Below are positions 55,744-64,000 of a stretch of DNA of 64,000 bases, one piece after another. The DNA is taken from NCBI GenBank assembly GCA_004009845.1, contig RMBW01000026.1, forward strand, positions 309,953 through 373,952, written 5' to 3'. The notes under the pieces are model-generated. The model was given only the letters and a program-made list of their open reading frames with translations, was not told the DNA's origin and did not search any database. Made by a program: the position numbers and the translations under genes. The DNA comes from Davidsoniella eucalypti (Eukaryota; Ascomycota; Sordariomycetes; Microascales; Ceratocystidaceae). Each line of letters opens with the position of its first letter. Position 1 is the stretch's first letter.

Positions 55744-57375
55744 TCAGATCCTCGGGTAAGCAGTCACTCCATCTTCGCAAAGAACTGGCGGCCTTTCCCA
55801 ACGATGCCGTTTGCACAGCTTCACCCAGCTATCACGTGCATCAAATGCATTTGCTACAGCGATTGGCGTCGGTAAACTCAAGACCCCCATCCAATCTGGG
55901 TAGAAACTCGGTATATGCGGCCAATTCTCTATATCTACATGCTGGGTTTCCTGGGGCGGCATGAACACTTCAAGGCTGATCCAGCCTCTATATCCAAGCT
56001 TTTCAGGATCCGTGATGAAGTCTAGGACATCGTGTATGGGTAACACCGCACCATCCCTGAAGGGAAATGCGCGATGGCGCCTACTCCAAGTTTTGCGTGC
56101 AACATCTTTGGGTGTTTTGACATCAGATACCGCGTATGCGCTCGCAACTTGGACTAGGCATATGTCATCTACGCGGATCTGATTGCGTATGTAGGCTAGA
56201 GCAGCGGTGAATTTCTTCCTGCCATTCAAATCTAGGCAGTCTAGTCTCGCTGGGTCGTGGGTAGTGCTGGCACAGACGTTGAAGGTATCGATCACCAACC
56301 CCATGGGTTCACGCGTAGACTTGAGATGCTGGGAGTAGATCAACTTGTTGGACTCGAGAACGGTACTGTGTGCTGCTTGCAATGTTCTTTGGTCATCATC
56401 AAGGTAGGATAGATTCTCGAATCCTAAGACTATGTCCTTGACGTTACCGTTGCTTGTTTGTGCCTTCAACTCCGCCAATGTCGCCAGTCCGTAAGAAGCA
56501 TCGTCTCTAGTCAGTCCTGGTATAGAAGGGACGCCGATTATTTCAACGCCGAGAATCGAGGCTACCCGGCACCACTCATCCCACTCTAATAATTCAATCT
56601 CGACTCCTATAGTACCTTCTTCATGACCTTCGGCTTTGGCAAGGTTGCTGTAGGCTTTAAACGGCTGCAGACTGACAATCTTGATACGGATAGATTTTGC
56701 ATAATGGGATAAGAGATTTGCGGCAAATACCATATTTTTGTCGGGTGAGCATAATTCGGCGAAGAATTTAAAGTCCTCCTAGAACACTTCAACGCCTTCA
56801 AACCCCATATACCGAGCAATGCGCAATTTGGCAGGTAGTGGACATTCGCCTGGATAACCAAGTGACATAGTAGCGATGCAAGATCTGATATCAGAGGACC
56901 TATCGCCACCAAGCTTGAGTACTGAGTCAACTCTAGGCAGCCCGCCAAGTTGAGATGGCATCCAACTTGAATTTGGCAGCGTATTTGCCGAGGCAGAGGA
57001 CGCCCATTCACTGAAGGCCATGGCATCGTATGCAGAGCGAGGCTCTTGTTTTTGTTCTGTGTAGCCCAGCTGTTGGTGACCCGTTGTGATAACTTGACCG
57101 ACACTCGAAAACGCTTCGGCGGACTGGAACATGACAGCAGGGGATGATTTGACCTGAAGGCTGTTGTCTAGTATAGGTGGTGTCTGTTGATAGAAGTCCG
57201 GCGCCATCACCGTACTTGTCAACGATTCCGGTTGGGCATAAGTGGCATAATGCAAAGTCGTTGCCACTGAGAGCTCGGGGTTCGCCAGATCCCATGTAAA
57301 ATCTGCCACTAACTTCCCCTTATCTTCACTTTCCGGCGGCTCGTTGATATTTTGCTTCTTTTGCGGTGGCGGCAT
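55744..57375 (-). pseudogene. Sugar-phosphate isomerase-type 3-dehydroshikimate dehydratase-like gene with in-frame TAG
   Basis: The frame from 57375 to 55744 is open over 544 codons except for one TAG at 56779-56781. The TIM-barrel part starts with CIATMSLGYPGECPLPAKLR and reads GFEGVEVF, then the stop, then EDFKFFAELCSP in the same frame. It continues through LVIDTFNVCA and WISLEVFMPP, typical of xylose-isomerase-like fungal dehydroshikimate dehydratases of the quinate pathway. Family members usually have Tyr or His where the TAG sits. The 160-residue N-terminal extension is unusual and disordered. The stop may be a nonsense mutation, a sequencing error or a readthrough site; the otherwise undamaged frame suggests that any loss is recent. 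Confidence 0.75.
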
Positions 57376-58370
57376 AATGTAGATAGGAGATATCTTTGTT
57401 TGATATCTAGATATTGAGTTGGTAGATTGTAGCCTTGATGACGACGATTAAGATGTGATATTGATATAAAAAACTTTGGTGACGCGTAGGAAAACAAAGA
57501 CATGATAAATAGAAAAAAGTTCCCCTAAAATAATGAGTAATGTGAGTTTTCTGCAACACAAGTAGTTGCTTTCATCTAGTTAGATCACGGCTCACAGTTA
57601 TTACTGCAATTGAAATTAAAAGGGTAGGATTATACTTTTGACTTATATGGCATAACCCTAACGAATCTATAAGTTATCTTAGTAGCACATCTTGCCTACT
57701 TAGCCATGACATCATTACCTAGAAAATTTACATGTGATATTTGGAGGTAATAACACAAACCTATGCATAAATTATAACTATTTTTTGGTTTAGAGATACA
57801 AAAAGGAAAATAGAAAAAAGTTGATAAGAAATGCGCTTCAATTCTTACATGGAAAAAGGTCTAGAATATAACAAAAATATTTCTTTTATACAGCTTGTTG
57901 GTCCAATAAGACTGGAGAGAGTACTTTCTCCTTCCCCCCTTCCTCATTGAAATGCCTTTTAATGGTCCTGGGTATACAAGAGCAAGATATGCGAATCAAA
58001 ACGACAAGTTGATGTAAAAAACAAGAAGGCTTCTTCTAGCAATCAAGAAGTAAGAAAGGGAAATAAAACAGGAGAATGATGCTGAAAAGGCCCTTTTTAC
58101 CCACTTCTTGAAAAGCGTCGCAACTGGATGTAATAAGGTAAAGATAGATAATTGTGAAACAGTAGATGATGAAACCAAGTTACGCTGCTTAAGCCATAAC
58201 AGTAGTGGCTCTTTTGGTTCTGCAAAGGCTGACATATCAAGAGGACTCGATACGGATTTTAGTGTGTTCTCCATCCATTGCGAGGATCGTACCGAAGAGA
58301 GGGAAACACTAAGGACGGCTAACAAGAGTTGATTGAGAGATCGGAAAAAGAGGCAAGCTGACCAAGCCAC
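57376..58370. other. Intergenic region between two minus-strand genes
   Basis: About 1 kb of AT-rich DNA forming the 5' flank of the isomerase-like gene and the 3' flank of SDHA. Short frames are not credible. No repeat or RNA gene is seen. Confidence 0.5.
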
Positions 58371-61239
58371 TTAGTACACACGCTTGAAGGGAGGAACCGA
58401 CTTGCACTCGTTCTCATCTAGGGTGTTTGAGATGACCCTGCGGTACTTGAGCTCGACCTCGCCGTGAGGCTTCTGCCACGATAGAGTGTGCTTCATCCAG
58501 TTCTTGTCATCACGGTCGGGGTAATCTTCACGGGCGTGAGCACCACGAGACTCCTTGCGGTTAACAGCTGAGGTGGCGGTTTGGACACTATGTCATCAGT
58601 TGTGATTAGTATTATTACACCATATTCGAATCGGATACATGGACTTTAACTTACGCGCAAGTCAGCAGGTTACGTAGCTCCAAAGTCTCGATAAGATCAC
58701 TGTTCCAGATCATAGAGCGATCCTCGATACCCACCTTGGCAAAGCTCTGGTCAACTTCATTGACACGGCGGACGCCGTCCTCTAGAGACTCCTGAGTACG
58801 GAAGACACTGACATCAGTCTGCATAACCTTCTGCATGGCCAAACGGATATCGGCAGTGCGGTGGGGACCGCTGGCGGTGCGGATCTTGTCGAGGTCCTCA
58901 ATGGACTGTGAGCCGGCATCGGCAGAAGTAGGCTTGAGAGGAGCACCGGGAGTGAACTTGTCGCGGATGTCGTGAGCGACGGCACGACCGAAAACGACCA
59001 GATCCAGCAGAGAGTTGGCACCTAGACGGTTGGCACCGTGAACGGAGACACTGGCAACCTCACCACAGGCGTATAAACCAGGAACAACAACATCTTCACC
59101 CTTCTCGTTAATGGTTAGAGCCTCGCCAGTCCAGCGAGTGGGAATACCACCCATGTTGTAGTGGACAGTGGGCAGAATAGGAATGGGCTGCTTGCGAACA
59201 TCGACGCCAGCGAAGATACTAGCAGTCTCAGAGATACCGGGCAGACGCTCAGCCAAAACTTCAGCGGGCAGATGGCTTAGCTGTAGGAACATGTGGTCCT
59301 TTTCAGCACCGACACCACGGCCCTCACGAATCTCAAGAGTGATGGAACGAGAAACAACGTCACGAGAAGCAAGATCCTTGGCAGTAGGGGCGTAACGCTC
59401 CATAAAACGCTCACCCTCGGCGTTTAGCAGGTAACCACCCTCACCACGAGCACCCTCGGTGATCAGGCAACCGGCACCGTAGATACCAGTGGGGTGGAAC
59501 TGGACGAACTCGAGATCCTGCTGGGGCAGACCGGCACGAGACACCATAGCGTTACCGTCACCGGTGCAAGTGTGGGCAGAGGTGCAAGAGAAGTAAGCAC
59601 GTCCGTAACCACCGGTAGCCAGAACGGTGTTGTTGGCGAAGAAGCGATGCAGGGTACCATCTTCCTGGTTCATGGCGATGATGCCACGGCACTCACCGTC
59701 CTCCATGATGAGATCCAAGGCAAAGTACTCGATGAAGTAGTTGGTGTTATGGCGTAGGGACTGGCCGTAGAGAGTGTGAAGCAGGGCGTGGCCGGTACGG
59801 TCAGCGGCAGCGCATGTGCGGTATGCTTGACCACCCTTGCCGAATTTCTGAGACTGACCACCGAAAGCACGCTGGTAACTATTGTAGATGTTAGTGGAAT
59901 GTTAAAAAACAGATATTGCGTCGAAACTTAGGGCAAAGACTTACATCTTGCCATCCTCAGTACGCGAGAAGGGGCAACCGTAGTTCTCAAGCTCGATAAT
60001 CGAGTGAGGCGCCTCACGAGTCATGTAGTGGATGGCGTCTTGGTCACCTAGCCAGTCGGAACCCTTGACGGTATCGTACATGTGCCACCGCCAATCATCC
60101 TCGTGCATGTTACCGAGGGCAGCGTTGATACCACCCTGGGCGGCTACAGTGTGAGAACGAGTAGGGAACAGCTTGGAGATGCAAGCGGTTTTGAAGCCGG
60201 CCTCAGCTAGACCGAAGGCAGCACGGAGACCAGCGCCACCGGCACCGACGACAACGGCATCGTACTCGTGGTCCTAAGCAGAGTGATAGAACGGTCAGTC
60301 GTATGTTGCGCAAGAGCGTCAAGATATGAAGGTGGTTGTGTATATGTGATAGCCGAATGTCAAGCGGACAGTCCCGGAAGTTCGGCATTGGGTAGGTGAA
60401 GCCTCGGAGGCTAGATAGCATGTGAAATATGGAGGATATTGATACGTACGATGACGGAGTACTTGTTGCCGACGTAGGGAGCAGCCTCCTTGGCACGGAG
60501 AGGGCTGTTAGCGAAGATGCGCGCTATTTGAGAGGTGGTTAGACTTTGCTATTATTGTTATGGGCATGGCCGGATATATGTGACGAAGTCGTGGATATTT
60601 GATGTAGGAAGACATGTGAAATCGAGACCATAGATTGACGCAAGGCCACTCTCGAGGAATTGGATCTGGTGACGGCTTACCAGCACTGCGTGTGGAAGAG
60701 AACGGGCGAGCAAAAGATCTGGTGGTCTGCTGGAGCTAGATATAGAGAAAGACATAGTCAGCACACTGTCTTAGGCCATGAAGTTACAGCGCGGTGGTAA
60801 CATTGCAATGCAGACGCTATGTATTCCGAGCTGCAATGGACAGCCAATGGGCTTGGAGGGTCGTGATCAGGGCGGCGATAATAGATAGGATGGCTACTAT
60901 TTGGCGTCTGACGATCTTGAGGACGGCTAATGTTGTCATCCTACCCTACGAAGCTCTGAGACCATCGACAACGTCTTGCTTTGCCATATACGGGGTTTCG
61001 CAAGCCGACAAGAGGCCCCGCGAAGATTCAGCGCATGCAAGTCGTGTAGTTTTTGCGCCAATTAGAGGCGACGGCTATGAGACGGAGCTATCCACTGTCA
61101 TGTCGAGAAAGCTACATGTTGTAGGGATAGGAAGACGCCGAGTTGCAATATTCGGACCGTTTGGACAGGGACGAGAGAATTGGAAAATACTCACACTAGA
61201 AGCGGCGGCAAGCCGTCTAAAGGCCATTGTTGATGCCAT
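58371..61239 (-). CDS. Succinate dehydrogenase flavoprotein subunit (SDHA), 6 exons
   Basis: Exons 61195-61239, 60681-60735, 60450-60523, 59945-60273, 58655-59878 and 58371-58587 join in frame to 647 residues, the usual length. SDHA holds covalent FAD and oxidises succinate in respiratory complex II. The N-terminus (MASTMAFRRLAAASS, then RSFARPFSSTRSA) is a mitochondrial presequence split by a 459-base intron. The FAD-binding start is DAVVVGAGGAGLRAAFGLAE, and SHTVAAQGGINAAL holds the flavinylated His. Catalytic regions follow: FVQFHPTGIYGAGCLITEGA, PTVHYNMGGIPT and HGANRLGANSLLDLVVFGRA. The end is KSVPPFKRVY. All expected active-site segments are present. Confidence 0.97.
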
Positions 61240-62377
61240 TATGGTGGAAGATGTTCGGGTTTCAACGGTATATGTGCGTTGTTGTGTGTTTGATATTACG
61301 TGAGCAAGCGAATATGAGTAGAAGAAGATGTCAGAATTATCAGCTTCTTTCTGCTTCTGCTTTGCCTCTTGGCCTGCAAGCAGAATCGGATCGACAAAAG
61401 AAAATCCGAGAATGAAAATGCCAGTAGAATCAAGCCCACCCTCAGAAATGGAAAAGGGTATCAGGTTAAACAAGAAATTGAAGAATATTCCGACGACACG
61501 AAAGGTTGGGAATTGATGGCTTGATTTTTATAATTCTTCGAACCAATAGAAAAATGTCAGAGAGAAATAAAGAAGGGAGGGAAAATAGAGGAATATTTCG
61601 ACTCTGGCCCAAGAGCAGCTAAAAATCGGAGACCGGGAGACGAGACGAAAATAGAAGACTTTGATGTTCTTTTTACTAGAAGGACGAAAATTGAACGTAG
61701 ACTGTCCATCTTTTTTGGGGAAGACAGTCTATATATTGTATGACATGATGGTCCCTTCAACTACACTCGATATCTGTCAATTTTTCTACAATTCACTCCA
61801 GTCATAGGCAGGTAGGCCAGTAGAATGACGAACATATCTTTTCTTACAATATTCGACCATCGAATAATCCAACTAAAAGCCAAGCATCTTAACTTCCCTT
61901 GACCTTATACAAAAGAAAGAACTGGGAGAAGGATTTCCCAAAAGGCAGGCCAATTGAGAGCTTGAGTGGGGCGCTCTCATACCCACTAAAGCCGTTCCTT
62001 GCCAGCCAATCACAGCACTCTTGATTAGGTCTGATGTCTGCATGATTAGCCGAGCTCTGCCGAGGCATGTTCAGCCACAAGTTCAATGACTTATGCCTGA
62101 GACCGACCGGAACGGAGCGGAAAGATGTGGCGTTTTTTATTATTCTACTGTCTTGGGCTTCTCTATTCTTTCTCTTTGGCTTTTTGCTCTATTTAATAGC
62201 TTAGCACCGAAATCTAGAATTATGGCAGCATCATAAATTCATCTTGACCGTGCATATCTTGGCTTTTCTCTTCCCGATCTTTTTTCCCGGGCCGTTGGTC
62301 TTGTGTTGTAAGTGACATTAGTGATTTGTTTGTGTGACATGTGCTTTCTTGCCTCATTTATTGTATTTCCTATACGA

Positions 62378-62490
62378 ATAACATCTTTGAAAGATAATAA
62401 TAGAACATTAGCACTACCAGCTATAGTGCTAATGTTCTATAACATCTTTGAAAGATAATAATAGAACATTAGCACTATAGCTGGTTTTTT
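62378..62490. repeat. 39-bp direct repeat interlocked with a 24-bp perfect inverted repeat
   Basis: Bases 62378-62416 recur exactly at 62439-62477. Between and overlapping them, 62417-62440 is the perfect complement of 62461-62484, leaving a 20-base loop, followed by six T. The left direct repeat can instead pair with the middle segment (about 17 bp, 7-base loop), so two hairpins compete. Confidence 0.9.
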
Positions 62491-62819
62491 ACTCAACAAA
62501 CCTTATAATTATCCATGCTTCTCTTGAACCCTATCGCGTACTCGTTTCTCACCATGCTCACATGACCCTACCAATTCTCACGATAGCCAAAATATCTTAT
62601 TCTATTTCTCCCTATCTGGCCCTCCTTCCGCTCACATCCACCCGCGTGACCGGAAACTTGAACATCGAGATCCATTTCTGTTTCTTCTTTATCTTCGTTG
62701 TTTATCCAAGCAAGGATGAGCCAGACAATTTGACTAATATAACACAAGATGGCTGCGCTCCGCTTCGTGTATGGATGCAGCTAGAAACAGTCTACGGTAA
62801 AACTCGGTTACAATTAAGG

Positions 62820-62849
62820 AAAGGCAAAGGCAAAGGCAAAGGCAAAGGC
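62820..62849 (+). repeat. (AAAGGC)5 microsatellite
   Basis: Five perfect copies of the hexamer AAAGGC in tandem, followed by AAAAGG. Copy number is likely to vary between strains. Confidence 0.9.
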
Positions 62850-63651
62850 AAAAGGAACGTGGAGCCCCAAGGAAAATGTTAATACTGAAAATGTACCATA
62901 AGAGTACCTTGATTCACCAAAGTCACAACGTTTAGCTATGATCTTTACATATGTACATGATACATACATCATCATGTATTGCCAAAACAGCTCTAAACCT
63001 TCTCATTTATGATGGATCTAGTTCACTTATTCAGAGGGATGTAGGAAGGTTCCATACCATTGGAGGTATACCGACAGCAAGCATAGCGATAGTTACAGTA
63101 TCGAGGCACCTTAACTTGTTTCCAGTCTTTGTTACCCCATACTTTTTAAATGCAGGCCCTGACTTTTCCCTACATACCTATATAAATCTGTATATTCTAC
63201 TCTTTACTACTTCTTGATCTCCCTTAGTGTCAGTTACTCGGATTATGGGGGGGACCCGTGGGGTTCACTAATGACACTAATAAGTTGATCAAACATAACA
63301 GGCCAATCAAATGGTACCTGATTTAACCAAGGCGATGTATATGTGTGATGTGAGATGGATGAGCTTCATATTGAAAAAAAATGTGTATCTGAATCCCGTA
63401 ACGACGCTGAGGTATTTCCTTTTCCAGTAGACTAACAGCATACTAAACAAAAAATAATGATTGAGAAAAAACAACAATGACCTAAAACAAAAATAAATAT
63501 AAAAGAGACGTGTAGTGAAATTGTTCCAAATATCAGAAATCTAAACGTCATGAGAGCCTATTAAGGCGCATGCCAATGATGAAAGAGACTTATGTTCAAA
63601 CATATAAAGTCCTCATTTCCATCTTTCTTTTACTGTTTCCAACCTGCCATC

Positions 63652-64000
63652 TTACTCGGCAAGGACGCTACGAAGCATAGCATTGAAGTTCTCCTTCAGC
63701 TTATGCACTTCGGAAACTACCGGTTTTTCTGGTTCGCCCGCAGTTCTGCGTAGACGGTCCTGTCTCTTTGCCCGACGGTTGCGCTCAGCCTCGATGGATC
63801 AAGCTCATCTTCTTCCTCCGCATCGTTATCACTGTCTGAGCCGTCATCGTTGACATCAGCAAGACAGTCCATATCAACACCGAAATCTATCCCGCTCAGA
63901 CCAGAGGTCAGGGTATCGAAGCCACCGGAGCCCATAGGAGCTGTCTCGGCTGCCATCTTCTGTCGCGTCTTGTCCTGGTGCCACTTCTTGCGCGCCTCTT
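63652..64000 (-). CDS. 3' end of an unknown gene, with apparent frameshift (partial)
   Basis: Reading leftward from the window edge, one frame encodes a basic start (EARKKWHQDKTRQKMAAE), a Gly/Ser/Asp segment and an acidic run (DGSDSDNDAEEEDELD). Near 63795-63800 this frame loses its protein character, and a second frame continues convincingly (IEAERNRRAKRQDRLRRTAG, then SEVHKLKENFNAMLRSVLAE) to a TAA at 63652. The second frame has a TGA just upstream, so a one-base loss at about 63797 best explains the switch; a 50-base intron with a weak GTGATA donor is less likely. I do not recognise the family. The rest lies beyond 64000. Confidence 0.6.

Larger units (their letters stand above)
61240..63651. 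other. 2.4-kb intergenic region with structured repeats
   Basis: No gene is supported. Features listed separately are the hairpin/direct-repeat block at 62378-62490 and the AAAGGC microsatellite at 62820. Near 63224-63290, TTAGTGTCAGTTA and a near-complement TAATGACACTAA flank a G-rich core, an imperfect inverted repeat. Confidence 0.5.

Noticed and set aside
62562..62882. 106-codon frame containing repeated Lys-Gly
   Set aside because: The Lys-Gly run is just the AAAGGC microsatellite translated; the rest has no similarity.

Overview
This window is nuclear DNA from a filamentous ascomycete (Pezizomycotina); I cannot fix the class. The evidence is short GT-AG introns with TACTAAC/CTAAC-type branch points, pyrimidine-rich promoters, AT-rich intergenic DNA, and a gene set that includes a DUF2408 protein, sphingolipid delta-4 desaturase, a PrxQ/Dot5 peroxiredoxin, a CLIP-170-like CAP-Gly protein, GPATCH11, U2AF small subunit, an oxysterol-binding protein and mitochondrial SDHA. 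There is no rRNA, no CRISPR array and no recognisable intact transposon.

Layout. 0-13 kb: 3' end of an unknown gene, a YCII-domain protein, a DUF2408 protein (-), ribosomal P1, a UBA/zinc-finger/UBX protein (-) and a VAP/Scs2-type ER protein, then a 41-N assembly gap flanked by two identical 405-bp copies. 13-24 kb: sphingolipid delta-4 desaturase (-), a 54-residue membrane protein split over four exons (-), peroxiredoxin, and the CAP-Gly protein (-). 24-38 kb: tRNA-Arg(ACG), an ARM-like membrane-anchored protein (-), NOP14, an unusual tRNA-Ile(UAU), GPATCH11, an ELMO-domain protein (-) and U2AF small subunit. 39-48 kb: an oxysterol-binding protein (-) with an in-frame GC-AG intron, and a large unknown protein (-). 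48-53.7 kb holds almost no recognisable gene. 53.7-64 kb: an unknown coiled-coil protein, a sugar-phosphate-isomerase/dehydroshikimate-dehydratase-like gene broken by an in-frame TAG (-), SDHA (-), and the 3' end of an unknown gene with an apparent frameshift (-).

The genes are mostly unrelated housekeeping functions: translation and ribosome assembly (P1, NOP14, tRNAs), splicing (U2AF, G-patch), ER/lipid biology (VAP, OSBP, desaturase), microtubules (CAP-Gly), redox and respiration (peroxiredoxin, SDHA). VAP and OSBP-family proteins are known to cooperate at ER contact sites, but nothing in this sequence shows that these two interact.

The most striking observation is the tRNA-Ile(UAU) gene at 30978-31153. 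Besides a standard 30-nt intron after position 37, it carries a second 73-nt insertion in the variable loop with all the hallmarks of a spliceosomal intron (GTAAGT, TACTAAC, TAG). Removing both leaves a 73-nt tRNA that folds. A Pol III gene apparently needing both the tRNA endonuclease and the spliceosome would be a notable arrangement.
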